Positions 47,935-57,816 of a stretch of DNA of 64,000 bases are shown piece after piece. The translations under genes were made by a program, and so were the position numbers. Location of the stretch: the NCBI GenBank assembly GCA_004519485.1, contig CP038113.1:784009-848008 (forward strand). Reading direction: 5' to 3'. Position 1 is the first letter of the stretch. Each line of letters begins with the position of its first letter. This DNA comes from Nannochloropsis oceanica. Its lineage: Eukaryota > Sar > Eustigmatophyceae > Eustigmatales > Monodopsidaceae. The notes beneath the pieces are model-generated. The model was not told the origin of the DNA. It worked only from the letters and a program-made list of their open reading frames with translations, and searched no databases.

Positions 47935-48814
47935 CCTCATTGTCGTAAACATATGCTTTTTAAGGACTATGGTGGCAATCATCTACAAATCTAGCTCTTA
48001 GAGATGTCTGTCTCTTGGTTGATATTGGCTCTTATTGTAGGATAAATGCAATGATTCGTACCATAGAGTGGGGGTATGCAGCTCTGAAAAGCGTACGCTC
48101 CCTCTTTCTGCGATGATCGATGCTTCGTGTACCGGCGGCCAATTGACCCAAAAAATGAATCATGTATAGTTTGTAGGTACGCGCTGACGGTGGTGCAAGT
48201 GGGCCCAATAGACGAAAAAATACATTCAACTACAGACGATACCCAAACTGACAGCTTGCGAATGTGGTGGTCATTTGTTTCGTCTGATATTACTTCTTTT
48301 TTATGGGGGAAACATAAATATTCCGTTTTTTGTGTACTGAAAGTGTCCACATATGTATGTGTGTGTTCTGCATCTATTTGTTCGGTGTGAAGGGACAATT
48401 TCAAGATCATATGTATTCGAGAAATAGGGAAGAAACCCCCCCCCCAAAAAAAAAAACTTAAATAACTTTCTGTATAGTCCGTGCCAAACATGTGACCGAT
48501 GCCTCTCCTCGTTGAAGGATCGATGTAGTGGTCAATCTTTAGGCGAGTTTTCAGGGCAACGGGAACTCCGAAGGTGATGTTTTTCCAGAGCCAATGTATG
48601 CTGAAGTGAAGATAAGATTATATTGAGGGAGATACAGACGTACTGCTCAAGAGTGACAACGACGACATGGAAAAAAAAGTAGTACTATCACACATCCAGT
48701 TTCATCTTTGACAAAGGTTCCGAAAGTGAGAAGTAGTGCACGAGCAACATTGGTGGCGGCGAAGAGATCTGAAGAGAGTCGTCAATCAATGTTGCCCCCC
48801 AATATTTATCGGCC

Positions 48815-50491
48815 TCACGAAGTTTGGAAGGGGGTCGGACTTTCAGTCGGTGTGGCCGTCGGAGTTGCCGTCGGTGTGGCCGTCGGAGTTGCAGTCGGTG
48901 TGGCCGTCGGAGTTGCCGTCGGTGTGGCCGTCGGAGTTGCAGTCGGTGTGGCCGTCGGTGTGGCCGTCGGTGTGGCCGTCGGAGTTGCAGTCGGTGTGGC
49001 CGTCGGAGTTGCAGTCGGTGTGGCCGTCGGAGTTGCAGTCGGTGTGGCCGTCGGTGTGGCCGTCGGTGTGGCCGTCGGTGTGGCCGTCGGTGTGGCCGTC
49101 GGAGTTGCAGTCGGTGTGGCCGTCGGAGTTGCAGTCGGTGTGGCCGTCGGAGTTGCCGTCGGTGTGGCCGTCGGTGTGGCCGATGGAGTGGCCGTCGGAG
49201 TTGCCGTCGGAGTTGCAGTCGGTGTGGCAGTCGGTGTGGCCGTCGGTGTGGCCGTCGGAGTTGCAGTCGGTGTGGCCGTCGGAGTTGCCGTCGGTGTGGC
49301 CGTCGGAGTTGCAGTCGGTGTGGCCGTCGGAGTTGCCGTCGGTGTGGCCGTCGGAGTTGCAGTCGGTGTGGCCGTCGGAGTTGTTGTGGGCGTTGCCGTC
49401 GGAGGCAAAGTAGGTTTAGGTCCCATCGTCGGAGTTGTTGTGGGCGAAGCGGTCGGAGTTGCCGTCGGTGTCGCCGTCGGAGGCAATGTAGGCTTAGGTG
49501 CCATCGTCGGAGTACGCGAGGGAGAAGCGGAAGGGCTGCTCGAGGGCGATGCCGACGGGCTCAGGGAAGGAGACACAGAGGGGCCCCTGGTACCAGCTTC
49601 GACCACCTTAAAAGCTTTAAAATCGGGGTCAAGAATCAAGTCGCATACTCCACCGCAGCAGAAGCACTGATTGGTTGCCGTGTTCCAGTTGAAGAAAAAC
49701 GGAGTTGGCTCATTCCCATTGATGGAGCAGTATTCGAAGCACTCAGTCGGAGTGTTAATCTCCACAGGCGCCAGCTGCCGATGCTCGCCATCAATATCCC
49801 TGTGCGAGTCCAGTCCCTTCCCGTGATAAAATTCCGACAAACGGCGACCTTGACCAAAGGGCGCCAGTTGTCCTGCCTGCAAGCATCGCTGCCCCTCACC
49901 AAAAAGTTGGAAGGGTGTTGCGGGGTTAACGCTCGGGGCCAGAGTCGGTGCGCACGTGACAGGCATCGAGGAAGCGTGCTTGCCCAACTTGTCGCCAGGA
50001 TATCGCACACGCAAGACTACGGGCTCGGCCAGTGGCAAAGCACAGTAAGTGGACAGGTCCGTGGCGTTTACCAGGTACGCCAGGCCTGTGACATTCAGCA
50101 TCTCAGGGGCACAGTCATCAGCGATCACCATGGCCTTAAACACGCGCTTGGAGCTTCTTTTGAAGTCAAAGTCTGTCCAGTAGATTGCCGTTGTCCCATC
50201 TGGATTCTGGATGGTCTGCGCGGGGGAGACCATGAGAGACGGGCGGGCCTTGGGCTTGACCACAGACAAGCCAGCCGGCAGCTCCATCTTGAAATTGACG
50301 CCTTGTACAGCCTCTTTGCTTCGAACCTTAACGATGATCTTGGCTTTTTGTTGGCCTGCCAGGATCCTATGCTTTGCATTAGGTCGCGCCTTGGCGCCCA
50401 GAATCAGACGTGGACAGTCCTGGGCAACGGCAACCGGCGCCCAGGCGCCGCCGAGAACAGCAAGCACGGGGAAGATAAGGGGCAGGTACAT
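48815..50491 (-). CDS. Secreted PTAT-repeat protein, copy 1 (558 residues)
   Basis: One open minus-strand frame starts with a signal peptide ([16 protein letters not shown], cleavage expected after Ala23). The mature N-terminal domain, about residues 24-175, has [27 protein letters not shown] and [18 protein letters not shown], reminiscent of extracellular beta-sandwich modules. A second Cys-rich module ([28 protein letters not shown]) resembles PAN/apple or WSC-like domains. After a Ser/Pro linker [15 protein letters not shown] the rest is a Pro-Thr-Ala-Thr stalk, probably O-glycosylated, ending SPTPFQTS. There is no C-terminal anchor in the frame. A cell-wall or surface role is an inference. 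Frames in the array on the other strand are also open, but only this one has a signal peptide and Cys modules. Confidence 0.8.
   Translation of the reverse strand: MYLPLIFPVLAVLGGAWAPVAVAQDCPRLILGAKARPNAKHRILAGQQKAKIIVKVRSKEAVQGVNFKMELPAGLSVVKPKARPSLMVSPAQTIQNPDGTTAIYWTDFDFKRSSKRVFKAMVIADDCAPEMLNVTGLAYLVNATDLSTYCALPLAEPVVLRVRYPGDKLGKHASSMPVTCAPTLAPSVNPATPFQLFGEGQRCLQAGQLAPFGQGRRLSEFYHGKGLDSHRDIDGEHRQLAPVEINTPTECFEYCSINGNEPTPFFFNWNTATNQCFCCGGVCDLILDPDFKAFKVVEAGTRGPSVSPSLSPSASPSSSPSASPSRTPTMAPKPTLPPTATPTATPTASPTTTPTMGPKPTLPPTATPTTTPTATPTATPTATPTATPTATPTATPTATPTATPTATPTATPTATPTATPTATPTATPTATPTATPSATPTATPTATPTATPTATPTATPTATPTATPTATPTATPTATPTATPTATPTATPTATPTATPTATPTATPTATPTATPTATPTATPTATPTATPTATPTATPTATPTATPTESPTPFQTS
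48838..49380. repeat. 12-bp minisatellite encoding the PTAT stalk, copy 1
   Basis: About 45 units of 12 bp, in two main versions, GGTGTGGCCGTC and GGAGTTGCMGTC, reading PTAT on the minus strand. A rare unit with GATGGAGTGGCC (Ser for Thr) occurs once, near 49181. Confidence 0.95.
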
Positions 50492-50885
50492 GGTCTCTGA
50501 TTGTATGTAGACTAATGAGACGGCGTGTATCTATGACACATGTATGTAGTGTGTGAGAGAGTAGCACGAGAGGATCCTTTGCATAATAAAACATATAATA
50601 CATATACATGCATAAGTAAGGGGCAAACAACAGTGACTACGCACGCACACAAGAGAGAAGGGGGAAGAAAGCAAGCGCATGCAAATATACACGCAGAGAA
50701 TCGAAGGCAAGACGTACTATTTCTTGTTTCACATCGGAGGGGGGCGGGGGAGAGACCGTTGTCTTGGTTTTTATATTTTTTTGGTTTTTCGTTTTTTTTG
50801 GGGTTTCCCGTTAATTTAACCGTAAAAACCGTTTTTTGAGGGTCTTTATGCTGGGGTTGTGGTGGTGTTGTACTGAACAGCACTG

Positions 50886-51426
50886 ATGACGACAACGTCA
50901 GTGGACATATCTGCGGATGGTATTACTAGAGGTCCCACCTCCCGCGAGTGCGCGCGGCATGCATGTGTATTTGGTGCAATGATTCCTCGTATCGACCAAG
51001 TCACATCATCTCTTAGCGCGATGACGGAGAAGATCGAGGCAAGTGAACTCAACGGTACAAGGTTGCACCTTTTTTTGGATAAAGTATCCACAGCTGCTTC
51101 TGAGGCGATGTATACGGCGGCACTGGAGGGAAGCTGGTGGGAGGGAGATTAGAAGGGGGGAAGAAGAAGGATAGAGAACGAAGAGCTTCAAGAACCGCAG
51201 GAAGAGGCAAAGAAGGAAGCATTGGTTCAAAGTCGAGAGGAGACCGAAAGGAGGCAGCTGAAGGAAAGGGAGAACACCTTTCATTAAAGACGTGATTTTG
51301 CAGATAGTGGAAGATGAGAAGCATCGAAAGAAAGGAAAAAGGAGCAGGAGGAGGAGGAAGTCACCGAGTGAGATGCGTCTTGGACCGATGGACGGCGTGG
51401 AGGATAAGCATGTGCTTACGTTCTGA
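50886..51426 (+). pseudogene. Possible decayed coiled-coil protein remnant (unit 1)
   Basis: The plus strand reads IPRIDQVTSSLSAMTEKIEA in one frame, then ENEELQEPQEEAKKEALVQS and IKDVILQIVEDEKHRKKGKR in others, ending PSEMRLGPMDGVEDKHVLTF and a stop. The composition is that of a charged coiled coil with a basic cluster, unlike random intergenic DNA. The frames are not continuous without splicing, so it may be a multi-exon gene or a remnant. The same sequence occurs in unit 2 (55517-56057) and, interrupted by an insert, in unit 3. Confidence 0.3.
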
Positions 51427-51984
51427 GCCAATGGCAGCCATCTCACGACTTCTATGAGGACTACATAGAAGGAACGATCACCATCTACAACCGTAAGAAT
51501 CTACCGCTTGCGCACGGACTATACACGTTTTTTCCTTACATTTCTTCGGGGGGTGGTATAATCGCCATCACACCAGTTCGTTTTCATTGAACCATTATGT
51601 GTTGCAAAGGCACCGAACAAGGTCCGTGGATCGCTCTGACACTTCTTTTCATATAAATGATTGAGTCAACACACAAATAATTGGGTCAAAGAGAAGAATC
51701 GTCACGGGGGATTCAAAAAAGAGAAGGAAGGTGATGTTCAAGTGTGTGTGAGTAAGGATGATTGTAAGGTATCGCAAAGAATGACAATAGAGACAGTTAT
51801 GGCTGGTAGCAAAGGGGAAAAGGACATGAAACACAGGTAAGCTCTTAATGTCTGTTTCAAACACACTCGCATTTGTGTGTCATACATTACTTGAACCACG
51901 ACCCCGCAGCATTCTCTCGCTGCTGTTGCGACAACAGCAGCAGCTCTTCTTTGGCCTTATAAAAGGCAGCAATGCCATCCATCT

Positions 51985-52318
51985 ACCACCACGTGGAAGA
52001 TGCGCTTGGACGCAGTGCCGTCGATGGTGGGCAGAGAAATGGGATTGCCAATAATCACCTTGCGCGAGCGCACCGCTATGTCCTCGGCCTTGCCCTCGAG
52101 AGCCACGTTGTAGATCTTGCCGGGACGGAGCGTAATAATGGTGCACGCATTGGGGTCTTCCACCATGCGGCGAAGCTCTATGCCATCGGCGGGCATGCAT
52201 CCTCCCTGAAGGGTGGTAGCACCAAGGATACTTGTGGACTGCACCAGCTGCTGAAGGAATTTCCCCTTTTTCTTTTGCTTTTTTTTGGGGGGGTCGGAGG
52301 AGACAGAGTAATTGCCCA
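51985..52318 (-). pseudogene. Fragment of the membrane-protein gene at duplication junction (unit 1)
   Basis: Over about 310 bases this is nearly identical to exon 1 of the gene at 43638-47038 (source about 46286-46603), covering LRRMVEDPNACTII through GTASKRIFHVV. A few residues differ (for example ADDIT becomes AEDIA). The minus frame stays open for about 120 residues, preceded by a CACAG that could serve as an acceptor, but the membrane span and the rest of the gene are missing. Confidence 0.85.
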
Positions 52319-53184
52319 CAACATCGTAGACCTGTGTTTTTTGAGGACTATGGTGGCAATCATCTACAAATCTAGCTCTTAGAGATGTCTGTCTCTTGGT
52401 TGATATTGGCCCTTATTGTAGGTTAAATGCAATGATTCGTACCATAGAGTGGGGGTATGCAGCTCTGAAAAGGGTGCGCTCCCTCTTTCTGCGATGATCG
52501 ATGCTTCGTGTACCGGCGGCCAATTGACCCAAAAAATGAATCATGTGTAGGTTGTAGGTACGCGCTGACGGGGGTGCAAGTGGGCTCAATAGACGAAAAA
52601 ATACATTCAACTACAGACGATACCCAAACTGACAGCTTGCGAATGTGGTGGTCATTTGTTTCGTCTGATATTACTTCTTTTTTGGGGGGGAAACATAAAT
52701 ATTCCGTTTTTTGTGTACTGAAAGTGTCCACATATGTATGTGTGTGTTTTGCATCTATTTGTTCGGTGTGAAGGGACAATTTCAAGATCATATGTATTCG
52801 AGAAATAGGGAACAAACACCCCCCCAAAAAAAAAACTTAAATAACTTTCTGTATAGTCCGTGCCAAACATGTGACCGATGCCTCTCCTCGTTGAAGGATC
52901 GATGAAGTGGTCAATCTTTAGGCGAGTTTCCAGGGCAACGGGAACTCCGAAGGTGATGTTTTTCCAGAGCCAATGTATGCTGAAGTGAAGATAAGATTAT
53001 ATTGAGGGAGATACAGACGTACTGCTCAAGGGTGACAACGACGACATGGGAAAAAAAGTAGCACTATCACACATCCAGTTTCATCTTTGACAAAGGTTCC
53101 GAAAGTGAGAAGGAGTGCACGAGCAGCATTGGTGGCGGCGAAGAGATCTGAAGAGAGTCGTCAATCAATGTTCCCCCTTGATAT

Positions 53185-55122
53185 TTATCGGTCTGGCCCA
53201 GTCTGGAAGGGGGTCGGACTTGCAGTCGGTGTGGCCGTTGGAGTTGCAGTCGGTGTGGCCGTCGGAGTTGCAGTCGGTGTGGCCGTCGGAGTTGCAGTCG
53301 GTGTGGCCGTCGGAGTTGCCGTCGGTGTGGCCGTCGGAGTTGCAGTCGGTGTGGCCGTCGGAGTTGCCGTCGGTGTGGCCGTCGGTGTGGCCGATGGAGT
53401 AGCCGTCGGAGTTGCCGTCGGAGTTGCAGTCGGTGTGGCAGTCGGTGTGGCCGTCGGTGTGGCCGTCGGAGTTGCAGTCGGTGTGGCCGTCGGAGTTGCC
53501 GTCGGTGTGGCCGTCGGAGTTGCAGTCGGTGTGGCCGTCGGAGTTGCCGTCGGTGTGGCCGTCGGAGTTGCAGTCGGTGTGGCCGTCGGTGTGGCCGTCG
53601 GAGTTGCCGTCGGAGTTGCAGTCGGTGTGGCCGTCGGAGTTGCAGTCGGTGTGGCCGTCGGAGTTGCAGTCGGTGTGGCCGTCGGTGTGGCCGTCGGTGT
53701 GGCCGTCGGAGTTGCCGTCGGTGTGGCCGTCGGAGTTGCAGTCGGTGTGGCCGTCGGAGTTGCAGTCGGTGTGGCCGTCGGAGTTGCCGTCGGTGTGGCC
53801 GTCGGTGTGGCCGATGGAGTGGCCGTCGGAGTTGCCGTCGGAGTTGCAGTCGGTGTGGCAGTCGGTGTGGCCGTCGGTGTGGCCGTCGGAGTTGCAGTCG
53901 GTGTGGCCGTCGGTGTGGCCGTCGGTGTGGCCGTCGGAGTTGCAGTCGGTGTGGCCGTCGGAGTTGCCGTCGGTGTGGCCGTCGGAGTTGCAGTCGGTGT
54001 GGCCGTCGGAGTTGTTGTGGGCGTTGCCGTCGGAGGCAAAGTAGGTTTAGGTCCCATCGTCGGAGTTGTTGTGGGCGAAGCGGTCGGAGTTGCCGTCGGT
54101 GTCGCCGTCGGAGGCAATGTAGGCTTAGGTGCCATCGTCGGAGTACGCGAGGGAGAAGCGGAAGGGCTGCTCGAGGGCGATGCCGACGGGCTCAGGGAAG
54201 GAGACACAGAGGGGCCCCTGGTACCAGCTTCGACCACCTTAAAAGCTTTAAAATCGGGGTCAAGAATCAAGTCGCATACTCCACCGCAGCAGAAGCACTG
54301 ATTGGTTGCCGTGTTCCAGTTGAAGAAAAACGGAGTTGGCTCATTCCCATTGATGGAGCAGTATTCGAAGCACTCAGTCGGAGTGTTAATCTCCACAGGC
54401 GCCAGCTGCCGATGCTCGCCATCAATATCCCTGTGCGAGTCCAGTCCCTTCCCGTGATAAAATTCCGACAAACGGCGACCTTGACCAAAGGGCGCCAGTT
54501 GTCCTGCCTGCAAGCATCGCTGCCCCTCACCAAAAAGTTGGAAGGGTGTTGCGGGGTTAACGCTCGGGGCCAGAGTCGGTGCGCACGTGACAGGCATCGA
54601 GGAAGCGTGCTTGCCCAACTTGTCGCCAGGATATCGCACACGCAAGACTACGGGCTCGGCCAGTGGCAAAGCACAGTAAGTGGACAGGTCCGTGGCGTTT
54701 ACCAGGTACGCCAGGCCTGTGACATTCAGCATCTCAGGGGCACAGTCATCAGCGATCACCATGGCCTTAAACACGCGCTTGGAGCTTCTTTTGAAGTCAA
54801 AGTCTGTCCAGTAGATTGCCGTTGTCCCATCTGGATTCTGGATGGTCTGCGCGGGGGAGACAATGAGGGACGGGCGGGCCTTGGGCTTGACCACAGACAA
54901 GCCAGCCGGCAGCTCCATCTTGAAATTGACGCCTTGTACAGCCTCTTTGCTTCGAACCTTAACGATGATCTTGGCTTTTTGTTGGCCTGCCAGGATCCTA
55001 TGCTTTGCATTAGGTCGCGCCTTGGCGCCCAGAATCAGACGTGGACAGTCCTGGGCAACGGCAACCGGCGCCCAGGCGCCGCCGAGAACAGCAAGCACGG
55101 GGAAGATAAGGGGCAGGTACAT
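53185..55122 (-). CDS. Secreted PTAT-repeat protein, copy 2 (645 residues)
   Basis: The signal peptide and first 320 residues match copy 1 except for one seen change (Met to Ile in SLIVSPAQT). The array is 21 units longer, and the C-terminus reads [13 protein letters not shown] in place of [10 protein letters not shown]. Because the N-terminal modules are so well kept while the stalk changes length, all copies look functional. The upstream 360 bases, including TATA-like ATAAAACATATAATACATA near 55217, are the same as in the other units, so the copies are probably expressed together. Confidence 0.8.
   Translation of the reverse strand: MYLPLIFPVLAVLGGAWAPVAVAQDCPRLILGAKARPNAKHRILAGQQKAKIIVKVRSKEAVQGVNFKMELPAGLSVVKPKARPSLIVSPAQTIQNPDGTTAIYWTDFDFKRSSKRVFKAMVIADDCAPEMLNVTGLAYLVNATDLSTYCALPLAEPVVLRVRYPGDKLGKHASSMPVTCAPTLAPSVNPATPFQLFGEGQRCLQAGQLAPFGQGRRLSEFYHGKGLDSHRDIDGEHRQLAPVEINTPTECFEYCSINGNEPTPFFFNWNTATNQCFCCGGVCDLILDPDFKAFKVVEAGTRGPSVSPSLSPSASPSSSPSASPSRTPTMAPKPTLPPTATPTATPTASPTTTPTMGPKPTLPPTATPTTTPTATPTATPTATPTATPTATPTATPTATPTATPTATPTATPTATPTATPTATPTATPTATPTATPSATPTATPTATPTATPTATPTATPTATPTATPTATPTATPTATPTATPTATPTATPTATPTATPTATPTATPTATPTATPTATPTATPTATPTATPTATPTATPTATPTATPTATPTATPTATPTATPTATPTATPTATPSATPTATPTATPTATPTATPTATPTATPTATPTATPTATPTATPTATPTATPTATPTASPTPFQTGPDR
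53215..54016. repeat. 12-bp minisatellite encoding the PTAT stalk, copy 2
   Basis: About 67 units. The GATGGAGT marker unit occurs twice, near 53391 and 53811, 420 bases (35 units) apart, each followed by the same series of unit variants. Confidence 0.95.
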
Positions 55123-55516
55123 GGTCTCTGATTGTATGTAGACTAATGAGACGGCGTGTATCTATGACACATGTATGTAGTGTGTGAGAGAGTAGCACGA
55201 GAGGATCCTTTGCATAATAAAACATATAATACATATACATGCATAAGTAAGGGGCAAACAACAGTGACTACGCACGCACACAAGAGAGAAGGGGGAAGAA
55301 AGCAAGCGCATGCAAATATACACGCAGAGAATCGAAGGCAAGACGTACTATTTCTTGTTTCACATCGGAGGGGGGCGGGGGAGAGACCGTTGTCTTGGTT
55401 TTTATATTTTTTTGGTTTTTCGTTTTTTTTGGGGTTTCCCGTTAATTTAACCGTAAAAACCGTTTTTTGAGGGTCTTTATGCTGGGGTTGTGGTGGTGTT
55501 GTACTGAACAGCACTG

Positions 55517-56057
55517 ATGACGACAACGTCAGTGGACATATCTGCGGATGGTATTACTAGAGGTCCCACCTCCCGCGAGTGCGCGCGGCATGCATGTGTA
55601 TTTGGTGCAATGATTCCTCGTATCGACCAAGTCACATCATCTCTTAGCGCGATGACGGAGAAGATCGAGGCAAGTGAACTCAACGGTACAAGGTTGCACC
55701 TTTTTTTGGATAAAGTATCCACAGCTGCTTCTGAGGCGATGTATACGGCGGCACTGGAGGGAAGCTGGTGGGAGGGAGATTAGAAGGGGGGAAGAAGAAG
55801 GATAGAGAACGAAGAGCTTCAAGAACCGCAGGAAGAGGCAAAGAAGGAAGCATTGGTTCAAAGTCGAGAGGAGACCGAAAGGAGGCAGCTGAAGGAAAGG
55901 GAGAACACCTTTCATTAAAGACGTGATTTTGCAGATAGTGGAAGATGAGAAGCATCGAAAGAAAGGAAAAAGGAGCAGGAGGAGGAGGAAGTCACCGAGT
56001 GAGATGCGTCTTGGACCGATGGACGGCGTGGAGGATAAGCATGTGCTTACGTTCTGA
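55517..56057 (+). pseudogene. Possible decayed coiled-coil protein remnant (unit 2)
   Basis: Duplicate of 50886-51426 with no base difference noticed; the same discontinuous frames are present. Confidence 0.3.
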
Positions 56058-56615
56058 GCCAATGGCAGCCATCTCACGACTTCTATGAGGACTACATAGA
56101 AGGAACGATCACCATCTACAACCGTAAGAATCTACCGCTTGCGCACGGACTATACACGTTTTTTCCTTACATTTCTTCGGGGGGTGGTATAATCGCCATC
56201 ACACCAGTTCGTTTTCATTGAACCATTATGTGTTGCAAAGGCACCGAACAAGGTCCGTGGATCGCTCTGACACTTCTTTTCATATAAATGATTGAGTCAA
56301 CACACAAATAATTGGGTCAAAGAGAAGAATCGTCACGGGGGATTCAAAAAAGAGAAGGAAGGTGATGTTCAAGTGTGTGTGAGTAAGGATGATTGTAAGG
56401 TATCGCAAAGAATGACAATAGAGACAGTTATGGCTGGTAGCAAAGGGGAAAAGGACATGAAACACAGGTAAGCTCTTAATGTCTGTTTCAAACACACTCG
56501 CATTTGTGTGTCATACATTACTTGAACCACGACCCCGCAGCATTCTCTCGCTGCTGTTGCGACAACAGCAGCAGCTCTTCTTTGGCCTTATAAAAGGCAG
56601 CAATGCCATCCATCT

Positions 56616-56949
56616 ACCACCACGTGGAAGATGCGCTTGGACGCAGTGCCGTCGATGGTGGGCAGAGAAATGGGATTGCCAATAATCACCTTGCGCGAGC
56701 GCACCGCTATGTCCTCGGCCTTGCCCTCGAGAGCCACGTTGTAGATCTTGCCGGGACGGAGCGTAATAATGGTGCACGCATTGGGGTCTTCCACCATGCG
56801 GCGAAGCTCTATGCCATCGGCGGGCATGCATCCTCCCTGAAGGGTGGTAGCACCAAGGATACTTGTGGACTGCACCAGCTGCTGAAGGAATTTCCCCTTT
56901 TTCTTTTGCTTTTTTTTGGGGGGGTCGGAGGAGACAGAGTAATTGCCCA
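56616..56949 (-). pseudogene. Fragment of the membrane-protein gene (unit 2)
   Basis: Same fragment as at 51985-52318, with the same differences from the parent exon, so it was already altered before the units multiplied. Confidence 0.85.
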
Positions 56950-57816
56950 CAACATCGTAGACCTGTGTTTTTTGAGGACTATGGTGGCAATCATCTACAA
57001 ATCTAGCTCTTAGAGATGTCTGTCTCTTGGTTGATATTGGCCCTTATTGTAGGTTAAATGCAATGATTCGTACCATAGAGTGGGGGTATGCAGCTCTGAA
57101 AAGGGTGCGCTCCCTCTTTCTGCGATGATCGATGCTTCGTGTACCGGCGGCCAATTGACCCAAAAAATGAATCATGTGTAGGTTGTAGGTACGCGCTGAC
57201 GGGGGTGCAAGTGGGCTCAATAGACGAAAAAATACATTCAACTACAGACGATACCCAAACTGACAGCTTGCGAATGTGGTGGTCATTTGTTTCGTCTGAT
57301 ATTACTTCTTTTTTGGGGGGGAAACATAAATATTCCGTTTTTTGTGTACTGAAAGTGTCCACATATGTATGTGTGTGTTTTGCATCTATTTGTTCGGTGT
57401 GAAGGGACAATTTCAAGATCATATGTATTCGAGAAATAGGGAACAAACACCCCCCCAAAAAAAAAAACTTAAATAACTTTCTGTATAGTCCGTGCCAAAC
57501 ATGTGACCGATGCCTCTCCTCGTTGAAGGATCGATGAAGTGGTCAATCTTTAGGCGAGTTTCCAGGGCAACGGGAACTCCGAAGGTGATGTTTTTCCAGA
57601 GCCAATGTATGCTGAAGTGAAGATAAGATTATATTGAGGGAGATACAGACGTACTGCTCAAGGGTGACAACGACGACATGGGAAAAAAAGTAGCACTATC
57701 ACACATCCAGTTTCATCTTTGACAAAGGTTCCGAAAGTGAGAAGGAGTGCACGAGCAGCATTGGTGGCGGCGAAGAGATCTGAAGAGAGTCGTCAATCAA
57801 TGTTCCCCCTTGATAT

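Larger units (their letters stand above)
47935..52316. repeat. Segmental duplication unit 1 (about 4.4 kb)
   Basis: Landmarks such as AGAGATGTCTGTCTCTTGG lie at 48000, 52381, 57012 and 63342, so units start about every 4381, 4631 and 6330 bases. Unit 1 has a 3' flank of the PTAT-protein gene (47935-48814), the gene (48815-50491), an upstream region of about 1.5 kb, and ends with a fragment of the neighbouring membrane-protein gene. Its left flank differs from the other units at scattered positions (for example near 48090 and 48200), so it is the most diverged copy. Confidence 0.9.
52317..56947. repeat. Segmental duplication unit 2 (about 4.63 kb)
   Basis: Same layout as unit 1: 3' flank, PTAT-protein gene (53185-55122), upstream region with the coiled-coil remnant (55517-56057), and the membrane-protein fragment. 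Sequence outside the 12-bp array is almost identical to unit 3. Confidence 0.92.

Noticed and set aside
48708-49670. Long plus-strand frame of GVAV repeats across the PTAT array (also 53087-54301 and 57719-59833)
   Set aside because: A 12-bp array without stops is open in several frames on both strands. The plus frames lack a signal peptide or domain, whereas the minus frame begins with a signal peptide and Cys modules.
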